From the NCBI GenBank assembly GCA_001650955.1, contig LXYP01000026.1:62001-126000 (forward strand): a DNA stretch of 64,000 nt, read 5' to 3'. The notes beneath the pieces are model-generated. The model made no database searches, had not been told where the DNA came from, and saw nothing but the letters and a program-made list of their open reading frames with translations. Below are positions 10,714 to 19,632 of this stretch, one piece after another. Numbering within the stretch: position 1 is the stretch's first letter; every line of letters starts with the position of its first letter. The DNA is from Sphingomonadales bacterium EhC05. GTDB lineage: Bacteria > Pseudomonadota > Alphaproteobacteria > Sphingomonadales > Sphingomonadaceae. The position numbers and the translations under genes are program-made.

Positions 10714-11664
10714 TCAAAAATCGTAGACCAAGGAAACTCGGCTGAGCGTATCGGTTTTGATGCGGCCTACCGGTGGATTTGTTTCGTGTTCGATCTTGTA
10801 AGAAAAACGCGTGGAAAGACTTCCGATCAATTTTGCGTCGAGTGCGGTCGTGGCTGTTAAAGTAGTGCTCTCGCTGTCAATGATTGCAACGGCTGAAGTG
10901 AAACCTTGTGCATCGCTTGCCCAAGTCCCACCTGCATCCTGAGTAAGTTTAAGATTGTCAGAAATCTGCCAGTCAAAATCAACGCCGACTAGGCCAGCAA
11001 GACTGCTTTTGGAATCGCCTCCGACAAAATGCGTGATACGAATAGCGGGTCCGGCCTTTACCGCGAGCCTGACATCTTTGGTTTTGACCAGCTCATACCC
11101 CAGCCCGCCTGACACAGTATATCTGGCAGAAAATCCTTGTAAGAGATCCCGTTCAAACTGTGTAAGTCCATATGCGTATAGTTTTTTGCTGAATTTGTAG
11201 TTCGGTTCGATAGTGACGCTGATCTGATCCCGGGTGGTCCTACCTCTATTGCGTTCATAATCAGCACGTGCCCGAAAGTTCAAACGCCACTTAACAGCAT
11301 CTTTAACCAGTTTGACGCCGCCAGTTATGCCTAAATTCCTGGTGTTTCCAGTTGAACGAAAGCCCCCCAATTCGCCTTGCCCTTTCCAGTCTTCAAAGAA
11401 ACCCGCCTCTTGCTTCTTGCGTTGAGCCGTCGCGGCAATCTTTGCCTGTTTGGCATTATAGTCGGCCATCATGGAATCAATCTCGGCGAGATCATTTGGG
11501 TTTGTTGCTTTGGCAATTTTTACAACCGCAAGGACATCCTGCTTGTTTCCGGACGCGATCGCGGCGTCAATCATTGCTTTGACGGGAACTGGCAGCGCGG
11601 CCGCAGCTGGCTTGGAAAAGCTCACTCCAACAATGAGTGCAGTCGCTAACGCTAATTTACCCAT
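10714..11664 (-). CDS. DUF481 family outer-membrane beta-barrel protein
   Basis: A 316-aa protein with a signal peptide (1-22, AAA cleavage region), a short helical part (about 25-85) and then a run of alternating amphipathic strands ending in the terminal Val-Tyr-Asp-Phe, an aromatic C-terminus typical of outer-membrane barrels. Sequences such as GELGGFRSTGNTRNLGITG and ADYERNRGRTTRDQ are the DUF481 pattern (putative salt-induced outer membrane protein, YdiY). Function unknown. It converges on the TPR gene with only 21 bp between. Confidence 0.88.
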   Translation of the reverse strand: MGKLALATALIVGVSFSKPAAAALPVPVKAMIDAAIASGNKQDVLAVVKIAKATNPNDLAEIDSMMADYNAKQAKIAATAQRKKQEAGFFEDWKGQGELGGFRSTGNTRNLGITGGVKLVKDAVKWRLNFRARADYERNRGRTTRDQISVTIEPNYKFSKKLYAYGLTQFERDLLQGFSARYTVSGGLGYELVKTKDVRLAVKAGPAIRITHFVGGDSKSSLAGLVGVDFDWQISDNLKLTQDAGGTWASDAQGFTSAVAIIDSESTTLTATTALDAKLIGSLSTRFSYKIEHETNPPVGRIKTDTLSRVSLVYDF

Positions 11665-11687
11665 ATCACAATTCCGAATATTGGCGA

Positions 11688-12176
11688 TTAAATCAGCGGT
11701 TCAAACTCCTTCAGAACCGCACGATACAGGTCCCTTTTGAAGGGGACGATCATATCTGGCAAGCCCTTGGGGTCAGCCCATTTCCAATTTACAAACTCGG
11801 CATGATCGGTGTGGATATTGATATGATGATCTTCGCCATTGAACCGCATCAGAAACCAGCTTTGACGCTGCCCTCGATATTTGCCCTTCCAGATCTTGCC
11901 GAGCAATTCCTCAGGAAGATCATAGAAATGCTCTTCTTTCGTACGTGCGATAATTTGAACATGATCGGAGATAACCCCGGTCTCTTCGCTGAGTTCCCGC
12001 AAAGCCGCGGCTTCGGCTTCCTCTCCATCATCAATCCCACCTTGTGGCATTTGCCAAGCATCGGGATATTTGCTCTGGGCCGCATCGAGACGCTGGCCGA
12101 CAAATACCTCGCCCTTCATATTGGCCAACATGATCCCGGCACACGGGCGATAGGGCAGATGATCGAAATCGCTCAC
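11688..12176 (-). CDS. rppH: RNA pyrophosphohydrolase (Nudix)
   Basis: Removes pyrophosphate from the 5' end of triphosphorylated mRNA, triggering decay. The 162-aa protein shows the N-terminal YRPCAGIMLAN and PDAWQMPQGGIDDGE, with the complete Nudix box GGIDDGEEAEAAALRELSEE at about residues 46-65. Alphaproteobacterial RppH/IalA proteins have this length. It starts with GTG, overlapping the stop of the upstream hydrolase by 4 bp (GTGA), so it is translationally coupled to it. Confidence 0.93.
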   Translation of the reverse strand: MSDFDHLPYRPCAGIMLANMKGEVFVGQRLDAAQSKYPDAWQMPQGGIDDGEEAEAAALRELSEETGVISDHVQIIARTKEEHFYDLPEELLGKIWKGKYRGQRQSWFLMRFNGEDHHINIHTDHAEFVNWKWADPKGLPDMIVPFKRDLYRAVLKEFEPLI

Positions 12177-13117
12177 AGGTTGGCTAGCAATGTTTTCCAG
12201 GCGGCGATCATCTTGTCGACATCCTGAGCTGCCGAAGGAACAGCCTTGCGGATATTGATAAAGCCATGCACGCTGCCCGACATTTCGATATATATTGTAT
12301 CTATCCCGTGCCGGATCAAATCTGCGGCATATTCGCGACCTTGGTCCCGCAGCGGATCAAGGCCAGCGGTCACCAGCACGGTCGGCGGAGATTTGGCGAG
12401 ATCGCCGAGATATGGCGAGACATGAATGTCATCATCCTTTGGGGCGTAATGGCTGTTGAAATAGTCCATGCTCTCTTTGGTGAGTAGAAAACCTTCGGCA
12501 AACTCATCCATTGAACCGCCCTCTGCGTCCATACGGGAAGCAGGATACATCGGAAATTGCGCGATTATTGGGACCGACGCGGGTTCTGCGGCCAGCATTT
12601 GTCCAACCACTAGGGTGAGATTTCCTCCCGCGCTGTCGCCGCAGGGTATTAGGCCGCTGATTTTGAGTTTGAGCTGTTCCTGATTGTCTGCAACCCATCG
12701 CGTGGCAGCTATGCTGTCATGTGGTGCCGCGGGGAATGGTGCTTCTGGGGCCAGTCGATAATCTACTGCAACGACCGGAAGATCCATCTCACGAGAGATA
12801 TAGGTGCAGAAACTATGATGCGATTCGAGATCGCCGATCACAAAACCACCGCCGTGATAGAAGATGATGACGGGTGTTTCGGCGCTCCGCTCGGTCTGAC
12901 TATCGTAAAGACGCAGTGCGATATCGCCATCTGGGCTGGGGCAGGTTAAATCTTCAATACGGGGGAGCTCGACCGCGTCTGCCTCGAGCATCGCCGCCAT
13001 CATATTGTACATTTCTCGGGCAACTTCCGGCTCTACTTCTGACATCAGCGGCTGGTCTGATTGTGCCATCATAGTCAAAATCATTTGCACATCAGGTCGT
13101 ACATACGTGTCCGTCAT
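12173..13117 (-). CDS. Alpha/beta hydrolase of the hormone-sensitive-lipase (HSL) family
   Basis: A 314-aa carboxylesterase-like enzyme. Oxyanion-hole motif HGGG at 88-91, nucleophile elbow GDSAGG with Ser162, probable catalytic Asp253 (GLDPLRD) and His283 (SVHGF). A helical cap precedes the core. HSL enzymes hydrolyse short to medium acyl esters. Start 13117 has TAGGAG 8 bases upstream; the longer frame to 13162 does not. Substrate unknown; coupling with rppH looks like genome compaction rather than pathway logic. Confidence 0.88.
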   Translation of the reverse strand: MTDTYVRPDVQMILTMMAQSDQPLMSEVEPEVAREMYNMMAAMLEADAVELPRIEDLTCPSPDGDIALRLYDSQTERSAETPVIIFYHGGGFVIGDLESHHSFCTYISREMDLPVVAVDYRLAPEAPFPAAPHDSIAATRWVADNQEQLKLKISGLIPCGDSAGGNLTLVVGQMLAAEPASVPIIAQFPMYPASRMDAEGGSMDEFAEGFLLTKESMDYFNSHYAPKDDDIHVSPYLGDLAKSPPTVLVTAGLDPLRDQGREYAADLIRHGIDTIYIEMSGSVHGFINIRKAVPSAAQDVDKMIAAWKTLLANL

Positions 13118-13299
13118 CGATTGTCTCCTACCGTTTAACTGATCGATTAGATCAGGCTGCATTCATTAGGCAAGCGCTATTCGGCGGGCGGTCACCCAAA
13201 CAAATGCTTTATCCCTATTAGTTTTTGTGGTTTGAAACGCTTCGCATTGCTGCTCTAGGGCAAGGTGCATAAATAATAACGGCACGGAAAAAAGTAATC

Positions 13300-15189
13300 A
13301 TGGCCACCGCATTGAAGCAGGACGAACCGAATAGCCCGAATCCTGAGGGCGCAGAAAATGTAGTCGTGCGCTTTGCTGGCGACAGTGGCGACGGAATGCA
13401 GCTCACCGGAGGGCAATTCACTCTGTCAACCGCGCTAGCGGGAAGTGATCTCGCTACTTTTCCTGATTTTCCAGCAGAAATTCGTGCGCCACAAGGGACG
13501 CTTTTTGGTGTTTCCGCTTTCCAGATTAATTTTGGTAGCCGAGCGATTGAGACTGCAGGTGATGAACCTGACGTCCTGATTGCGATGAACCCGGCGGCTT
13601 TGAAAACCAATGTCGATGCGCTGCGCGAAGGCGGTCTGATCATCGCTGATGAAGGCGAGTTTGGAAAACGTAATCTTGATAAAGCCAAATATGAAACAAA
13701 TCCGCTGGAAGATGGTTCTTTAGCCAAGTGGCAATTGCTCAAACTCAATATATCCCAGCTAACTTTGGATGCCGTAAAGCCATTCGGCTTGGGCAATAAG
13801 GAAGCGTTGCGCTCGAAAAATATGTGGACGTTGGGCTTGGCGCTATGGATGTTCGAGCGAGATCGCCAACCGATTGTTGACTGGTTGAAGAACAAATTTG
13901 CAAAACTTCCTGCCGTTGCCGATGCCAATATTGCGGCGCTCAATGCCGGACATGCTTATGGCGAAACCGCAGAGATTTCTGGCGATGGTCTGGGCGGCGG
14001 TCATCTGACACAGAGGAAAGTCGGAGCTGCGCCTTCGGCGCCAGGAACATACCGGACCGTCACCGGTGCCGAATCCATTTCTCTCGGTCTCGTTGCAGGC
14101 GTCCAGCTTGCGGGCCTTGAAATGTTCTTTGGCGGCTATCCGATCACACCGGCCTCGGCGATTTTGCATCACCTGTCCCGGCTCAAGGAATTTGGCGTCA
14201 CTACCTTCCAGGCGGAAGACGAGATCGCGGCCATCGCGGCGGCCATTGGGGCAAGCTATGCGGGTAAGCTGGGCATCACATCATCCTCCGGACCTGGTAT
14301 CGCGCTAAAGGGCGAAGCCATGGGACTGGCGATCATGACCGAACTGCCATTGGTGATTATCAACTCGCAGCGCGGCGGTCCGTCGACTGGCTTGCCGACA
14401 AAAACCGAACAATCCGACCTGTATCAAGCAGTCTATGGTCGCAACGGCGATGCGCCAATGCCGGTTATCGCGGCGCGGTCGCCGAGTGATGCATTTTTCT
14501 GCGCAATCGAAGCGGTACGGATTGCCGTGCAATATATGACACCCGTCATGTTGCTGACCGACGGCTATATCGCAAATGCAGCGGAACCTTGGCAAATTCC
14601 AGACGTATCGACTCTGGAACCGTTCCCTGTGAGCTTCCTGAAGGATATGCCAGAGGGCGGATTGAAACCCTATAGTCGCGATGCAAAACTGGCGCGGCCC
14701 TGGATCAAGCCGGGCACGCCCGAATTGATGCATCGTATCGGTGGTATCGAAAAGGCGATAGATACAGGTCATATTGATTATGCACCTGCGACTCATCAGC
14801 AGATGACGGAAATTCGGCGAGACAAAGTACTCGGCGTAGCCGAGAGCATAGCGGATCAAGATGTCGCGCTAGGTGAAAAGGGCGGCAAGTTGGCTGTTGT
14901 CGGATGGGGCTCGACTTTCGGACCGATCCATCAAGCTGTGCGCCGGGCCGTTGCCGACGGTAAGGACGTGGCCCATATTCACATTCGCAATATCTGGCCG
15001 CTGCCGAAAAATTTGGGCGATCTTTTGAAAAGCTACGATAATATCATTGTGCCGGAAATGAACACTGGTCAGTTGAAAACATTGCTCCGTGACCAATTCC
15101 TGGTTGATGCCAAGCCGGTGAACAAAACCTCTGGCCAGCCTTTTACCATTGCCGAAATTGACGCGGCGATTGAGGAGAATCTCTCATGA
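13300..15189 (+). CDS. korA: 2-oxoacid:acceptor oxidoreductase, alpha (gamma-alpha fused) subunit
   Basis: A 629-aa subunit of a CoA-dependent 2-oxoacid (probably 2-oxoglutarate) ferredoxin oxidoreductase. The N-terminal gamma domain (about 22-200, VVRFAGDSGDGMQLTGG) is fused to the alpha pyrimidine-binding domain (from about 255, GLEMFFGGYPITPASAI) and a C-terminal transketolase-like domain (GWGSTFGPIHQAV). The start has GGAA upstream, and the korB ATG overlaps the stop by 4 bp. In aerobes such as mycobacteria KorAB can feed the TCA cycle; no ferredoxin gene is adjacent here. Confidence 0.9.
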   Translation: MATALKQDEPNSPNPEGAENVVVRFAGDSGDGMQLTGGQFTLSTALAGSDLATFPDFPAEIRAPQGTLFGVSAFQINFGSRAIETAGDEPDVLIAMNPAALKTNVDALREGGLIIADEGEFGKRNLDKAKYETNPLEDGSLAKWQLLKLNISQLTLDAVKPFGLGNKEALRSKNMWTLGLALWMFERDRQPIVDWLKNKFAKLPAVADANIAALNAGHAYGETAEISGDGLGGGHLTQRKVGAAPSAPGTYRTVTGAESISLGLVAGVQLAGLEMFFGGYPITPASAILHHLSRLKEFGVTTFQAEDEIAAIAAAIGASYAGKLGITSSSGPGIALKGEAMGLAIMTELPLVIINSQRGGPSTGLPTKTEQSDLYQAVYGRNGDAPMPVIAARSPSDAFFCAIEAVRIAVQYMTPVMLLTDGYIANAAEPWQIPDVSTLEPFPVSFLKDMPEGGLKPYSRDAKLARPWIKPGTPELMHRIGGIEKAIDTGHIDYAPATHQQMTEIRRDKVLGVAESIADQDVALGEKGGKLAVVGWGSTFGPIHQAVRRAVADGKDVAHIHIRNIWPLPKNLGDLLKSYDNIIVPEMNTGQLKTLLRDQFLVDAKPVNKTSGQPFTIAEIDAAIEENLS

Positions 15190-16214
15190 ACGAGATGACA
15201 AAAATCACGACGCTAAAGGACTGGGAAACGGACCAGGAAGTTCGCTGGTGCCCTGGTTGTGGCGACTATGCGATCCTGAAAGCTGTCCAGCGGACGATGC
15301 CGGAGCTCGGCGTTCGTCCCGAAGACACGCTGTTCATCAGCGGGATCGGCTGCTCCTCGCGCTTTCCTTATTATATGGAAACATATGGCTTCCACACGAT
15401 CCACGGCCGTGCGCCGGCGGTGGCGACTGGTGCGAAGCTGGCCAATCCGGATCTGGATGTCTGGATCATTACCGGCGATGGTGATGCGCTTTCGATTGGC
15501 GGCAATCATACGATGCACCTGCTGCGTCGTAATCTGGATTGTCAGATCATGCTGTTCAACAATGAAATTTACGGCCTGACCAAAGGGCAATATTCCCCGA
15601 CTTCGCGGGTAGGAACAACGACCCCGTCGACCCCTTATGGATCGGTCGATCGGCCTGCGAGCCCTTGCGCTTTTGCGCTGGGCGCCGGTGCGCGGTTCAT
15701 TGCACGCGGGATCGACATTCACAAAGACCTTACCAATGTTCTAAAGGCGGCCCATGCCCATAAGGGGGCTGCGTTCATCGAGATTTTCCAGAATTGCATT
15801 GTTTATAACAAAGACGTGTTCGAAGAATTTGCGGCCAAGAAAACCGCTGCTTCGACCCAATTGCTGCTCGGCAATGGTGAACCCATGCTGTTTGAAAAAG
15901 GCGCGAAGGGCATCACATTGAACCGCGATACGCTTGAGCTTGAAGTGGTTGATGTGGTGGATGGAGACTGGCAGGCGGCCGGTGTGATCGTCCATGATGT
16001 GACCAACAAATCCGTCGCGCATATGCTCATCGATATGCCATTTGGCGAATTCCCGATGGCCATTGGCGTGCTCTACGATGATCCGCGCCCGACCTTTGAA
16101 GCAGCGGTTGTCGAACAAAATGCAAAAGCATCGGAAGGCAAGAAACCTGATTTGCAGTCGCTGTTGAACAAAGGCCAAACCTGGACGGTTACCGAAGACG
16201 GACCAGAGCTATAG
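15186..16214 (+). CDS. korB: 2-oxoacid:acceptor oxidoreductase, beta subunit
   Basis: A 342-aa thiamine-diphosphate-binding subunit. N-terminal WCPGCGDYAIL (C22, C25) and GIGCSSRF (C56) are the cysteines that ligate a [4Fe-4S] cluster in KorB-type subunits; the ThDP motif is GDGDALSIGGNHTMHLLRRN at about 98-117, followed by NNEIYGLTKGQYSPTS. Together with KorA it decarboxylates a 2-oxoacid to its acyl-CoA with reduction of an electron carrier. It overlaps korA by ATGA and is followed 6 bp later by the DUF457 gene. Confidence 0.93.
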   Translation: MNEMTKITTLKDWETDQEVRWCPGCGDYAILKAVQRTMPELGVRPEDTLFISGIGCSSRFPYYMETYGFHTIHGRAPAVATGAKLANPDLDVWIITGDGDALSIGGNHTMHLLRRNLDCQIMLFNNEIYGLTKGQYSPTSRVGTTTPSTPYGSVDRPASPCAFALGAGARFIARGIDIHKDLTNVLKAAHAHKGAAFIEIFQNCIVYNKDVFEEFAAKKTAASTQLLLGNGEPMLFEKGAKGITLNRDTLELEVVDVVDGDWQAAGVIVHDVTNKSVAHMLIDMPFGEFPMAIGVLYDDPRPTFEAAVVEQNAKASEGKKPDLQSLLNKGQTWTVTEDGPEL

Positions 16215-16220
16215 TCCTAT

Positions 16221-17204
16221 ATGGATAATCTGACCCATAGCCTTGCTGGCGCAGTTTTGGGCCAAATGGGTCTGAAACAGAAAACTGGTCTGGGAATGGC
16301 AACGCTGATCATAGCTGCCAATATTCCTGACATAGATGCCGCGGCGACTCTGCTTGACGGGGTTCAGCATTTGGCGATCAGGCGTGGGATCACCCATGGG
16401 CCGATTGCGATGCTGCTGCTGCCACTGATCCTGACGGTGATCATGATCGGCTTTGATCGCTGGCAATTGAAGCGCGGCACGCGGCCAGCGGATCGGTTGC
16501 CGATCCATAAGGGCTGGCTGTTGGCGCTGGCCTATATCGGATGCCTCAGCCATCCGGCGCTGGATTGGCTGAACAGCTACGGTATTCGGTTGCTCGAGCC
16601 GTTTTCCTCACAATGGTTTTACGGCGACAGCATCTTCATCATTGATATCTGGATCTGGATCGCATTAATCTCGGGTCTCTGGATTTCACGACGGCGGGAG
16701 AAGAAGGGCGATGCCAATTGGCAGCGACCCGCCTGGATCAGTTTTGCGGTAATCTGCGCCTATATCTTCGGCAATGGTCTTATCACCGGCAAGGCCGAAG
16801 CGGATACGAGGATGGTCGTCGAACAGCAATATGGCGAAACACCGTCCGCGGTTGTGGCGAATCCATTGCCATTTCTGTTCTGGCAAAGAGAGATGCTGAT
16901 CCAGAGCGGTAATCGCTACCGGCAGTGGTCATTCGACTTAACCTCCCGTTCGCCAGTAAGCGACAATGATGCGGTGTTCATATCCGATACGGACCTTGAT
17001 GTTGTCGCACAAGCTTCCGGGCAACACCGCCATTTGCGCGATTTTCTATTCTGGTCCCGGATGCCGCTGATCGGGATCGAGACACAAGCGCAGGCAATTG
17101 AAGTGAGCGTCAGCGATATGCGGTTTCAGCACGAACTGGCGATTGATCGTTTCGGGGTGTCGGCAACTGTCCCGAAAGACAGGTTGGACGAACCCGCAGA
17201 ATAG
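16221..17204 (+). CDS. Metal-dependent hydrolase-like inner-membrane protein (YdjM/DUF457)
   Basis: A 327-aa polytopic membrane protein beginning MDNLTHSLAGAVLGQ, with His and Asp residues in the first 60 positions (NLTHS, NIPDIDA, ITHGP) and a later LSHPALDWLNSYG; these are the conserved putative metal ligands of the DUF457/YdjM group. Four to five hydrophobic segments lie before residue 180, and the C-terminal third is soluble. The family is linked to membrane lipid or LexA-related functions in E. coli, but the reaction is not known. Only 6 bp from korB and 14 bp before the photolyase gene, so probably one transcript. Confidence 0.82.
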   Translation: MDNLTHSLAGAVLGQMGLKQKTGLGMATLIIAANIPDIDAAATLLDGVQHLAIRRGITHGPIAMLLLPLILTVIMIGFDRWQLKRGTRPADRLPIHKGWLLALAYIGCLSHPALDWLNSYGIRLLEPFSSQWFYGDSIFIIDIWIWIALISGLWISRRREKKGDANWQRPAWISFAVICAYIFGNGLITGKAEADTRMVVEQQYGETPSAVVANPLPFLFWQREMLIQSGNRYRQWSFDLTSRSPVSDNDAVFISDTDLDVVAQASGQHRHLRDFLFWSRMPLIGIETQAQAIEVSVSDMRFQHELAIDRFGVSATVPKDRLDEPAE

Positions 17205-17218
17205 GCGATTCACTTCCC

Positions 17219-18613
17219 ATGAACGCACCCACCATCATCTGGTTCCGCCGCGACCTGCGCCTCTCTGATCAGGCCGCTGTCGCCGCTGCAGCCGCTGCGC
17301 ACGGCCCTGTCATCCCGGTCTATATCCTTGACGACGAAACCCCCAAACACCGCAGGATGGGCGGGGCGTCGCGTTGGTGGTTGCATCGGTCATTGGAGGT
17401 ATTGGAGGCGACTCTGCGGGATAAAGGCTCGCGGCTGATCCTGCGGCGGGGCAGGGCCGCCGAGGTGTTGGCCGAAATTGTCAAATCTACCGGCGCCACC
17501 CAAGTCCATGGGCTGCATCACCATGAACCATGGTGGCGCAACGCCGAGCGCGCGCTGGAGAGAATTCTGGCGGAGGATGCGGAACTGATCCTCCATCATG
17601 GCAATTATCTGCTCCCGCCCGGCACCGTCAAGACCGGCAGCGGCGGCCCCTATAAAATCTACACGCCGTTCTGGAAAGCCATGCGTCAGCATATGCCGCC
17701 CGCCGTCGGCGAGGCCTCTCCGGACCGGCTTGAACCCCCCGAAATCTGGCCGGAGAGCGATAGTCTGGCGGACTGGAAGCTCCTCCCGACCAAACCGGAC
17801 TGGGCGACAGAATTTGCAGATCATTGGCAGCCGGGAACGGCCGGAGCGGAGAAAAACCTCGAGGCCTTTGTCGACAAGGCCGAACAATATGACGACGGCC
17901 GGAATTTGCCGTCCGAACCGCTCGTATCGCGCCTGTCGCCCCATCTTCATTTCGGCGAAATCAGCCCCGCGACAATCTGGCACCGGATTGCCAATGTCAC
18001 GGATCGGGCGGAAACCTTTCTCAAGGAACTGGTCTGGCGCGACTATGCGCAAAATGTGATCATCCAATTCCCGCAATATGGCAGCGAAAGCTACAGCGAA
18101 AAGCTGCGGATTCTACCATGGCGGGATATGGCTGATGCCAAAGTTCAACAGGATTTCAAGGCCTGGTGCCAAGGCAAAACCGGCTATCCGGTCGTCGATG
18201 CGGGGATGCGGGAGCTTTGGGCCACCGGCTGGATGCACAATCGGGTGCGGATGATCGCAGCCAGTTTTCTGATCAAACATTTGCTGATTGACTGGCGCGA
18301 AGGCGAAAAATGGTTCTGGGACACGTTGGTCGACGCTGACTTCGGCTCGAATAGCGTCAACTGGCAATGGTCGGCCGGCAGCGGTGTCGATGCCAATATG
18401 TTTGTCCGGATCATGGCGCCGTTGACCCAGTCCGAGAAATTCAAAGCCGGCGACTATATCCGCCAATGGGTTCCCGAGCTTGGCGATCTGGATGATCCCT
18501 ATGTCCATGATCCCGAAGAACATGGCTGCAGACCAGCCAGCTATCCGACCAAGATCATTGCCCATAAAGAAGGACGTGCGCGCGCGCTCGGCGCATATGC
18601 CCAAGTGAAATAG
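17219..18613 (+). CDS. phrB: Deoxyribodipyrimidine photolyase (CPD photolyase)
   Basis: Uses blue light to split cyclobutane pyrimidine dimers. The 464-aa protein has the N-terminal antenna-binding domain (IIWFRRDLRLSDQAA at 5-19) and the C-terminal FAD domain with SRLSPHLHFGEISP, LVWRDYAQN, GYPVVDAGMRELWATGWMHN, RMIAASFLIKHLLIDWREGE and DADFGSNSVNWQWSAGSGVD, the last being the strongest signature. Tryptophans W in the electron-transfer chain positions (DWREGEKWFW, NWQW) are present. Length and motif order are as in class I enzymes; a cryptochrome role is less likely. Confidence 0.95.
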   Translation: MNAPTIIWFRRDLRLSDQAAVAAAAAAHGPVIPVYILDDETPKHRRMGGASRWWLHRSLEVLEATLRDKGSRLILRRGRAAEVLAEIVKSTGATQVHGLHHHEPWWRNAERALERILAEDAELILHHGNYLLPPGTVKTGSGGPYKIYTPFWKAMRQHMPPAVGEASPDRLEPPEIWPESDSLADWKLLPTKPDWATEFADHWQPGTAGAEKNLEAFVDKAEQYDDGRNLPSEPLVSRLSPHLHFGEISPATIWHRIANVTDRAETFLKELVWRDYAQNVIIQFPQYGSESYSEKLRILPWRDMADAKVQQDFKAWCQGKTGYPVVDAGMRELWATGWMHNRVRMIAASFLIKHLLIDWREGEKWFWDTLVDADFGSNSVNWQWSAGSGVDANMFVRIMAPLTQSEKFKAGDYIRQWVPELGDLDDPYVHDPEEHGCRPASYPTKIIAHKEGRARALGAYAQVK

Positions 18614-18636
18614 GCGCGGCGATTGAAATCCGCGCT
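18614..18636 (+). terminator. Possible hairpin after the photolyase gene
   Basis: GCGCGG (18614-18619) can pair with CCGCGC (18630-18635) around a 10-base loop, beginning 1 bp after the photolyase stop. No U tract follows, so this is at best a weak or factor-assisted terminator. Confidence 0.35.
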
Positions 18637-18773
18637 CCAAGCCGCTATCAAAAGGACGCAATTCCAAAGGATATCAGGTCGATGAACAGCTAGGTTGCCC
18701 TCGGGTCAAATCAAAATGCAATGGCTTCAGTCCGTCGGGCTGGTTATTTTGACACCTATATTCAGGATCTATC

Positions 18774-19568
18774 ATGCACAGATTATCAGAGAAATTTTGC
18801 GTTATTACGGGCGCTGCCCGCGGCATAGGCAAAGCGATTGCCCAAGCCTTTGTCGAGGAAGGGGCGACTGTCCTGCTGACCGATTGCGATGACGAGACGC
18901 TGTTGGCGACAGGGACAGCACTCAACTGCGCGACCTTCCATCTCGATGTCCAGAATGAGGCCGATTGGGCGGCTTTGGCTGAATTGCACCCGACCGCTGA
19001 TATTGTCGTCAACAATGCCGGAATCACCGGTTTCGAGGCGGGCATGGTGCCGCATGATCCGGAAAATGTGGCGCTCGAAGACTGGCGCGCGGTCCACCGA
19101 GTCAATCTGGACGGCACTTTTCTGGGTTGCCGCTATGCGATCCGGGCGATGAAGGAGAAAGGCGAGGGGGCGATCATCAATATTTCCTCGCGTTCCGGGA
19201 TGGTCGGAATCGCTGGTGCGGCCGCTTATGCGTCATCAAAAGCCGCGATCCGCAATCACAGCAAGACGGTCGCGCTCTATTGCGCGCAACAGGGCTGGAA
19301 AATCCGCTGCAACTCGATCCATCCATCAGCGATCATGACGCCGATGTGGGAACCGATGCTGGGAGAGGGCGCCCAACGCGAGAAATCCATGGCAGCGATG
19401 GTCAGGGATACGCCGCTGCGGCGCTTCGGCGAGGCGAGCGAAGTTGCCGCCGCCGCCGTCCTGCTCGCTTCGGACGAGGCGACATATATGACCGGTACTG
19501 AAATCACGATTGACGGCGGAATTCTGGCCGGGTCCGCGGCCGCGCCGGGACAGGTCGACGACAGTTAG
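18774..19568 (+). CDS. SDR family NAD(P)-dependent oxidoreductase
   Basis: A 264-aa classical short-chain dehydrogenase: dinucleotide motif GAARGIG at 13-19, NNAG at 80-83, catalytic Ser around 139 (ISSRSG), Tyr152 and Lys156 (YASSK), and the C-terminal GTEITIDGG. An acidic residue after the second strand (TDCDD) suggests NAD preference. Glycine-rich tail GSAAAPGQ is odd but not unusual. Substrate is unknown; such enzymes often act on hydroxysteroids, 3-oxoacyl or cyclohexanol-type compounds. It has its own 160-bp upstream region. Confidence 0.9.
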   Translation: MHRLSEKFCVITGAARGIGKAIAQAFVEEGATVLLTDCDDETLLATGTALNCATFHLDVQNEADWAALAELHPTADIVVNNAGITGFEAGMVPHDPENVALEDWRAVHRVNLDGTFLGCRYAIRAMKEKGEGAIINISSRSGMVGIAGAAAYASSKAAIRNHSKTVALYCAQQGWKIRCNSIHPSAIMTPMWEPMLGEGAQREKSMAAMVRDTPLRRFGEASEVAAAAVLLASDEATYMTGTEITIDGGILAGSAAAPGQVDDS

Positions 19569-19632
19569 AATAAGGGCGAGTTACGGATAGTTCCGCATTG
19601 CCAAGCACTTGCCGCTCGTCCATTATGCAGGA

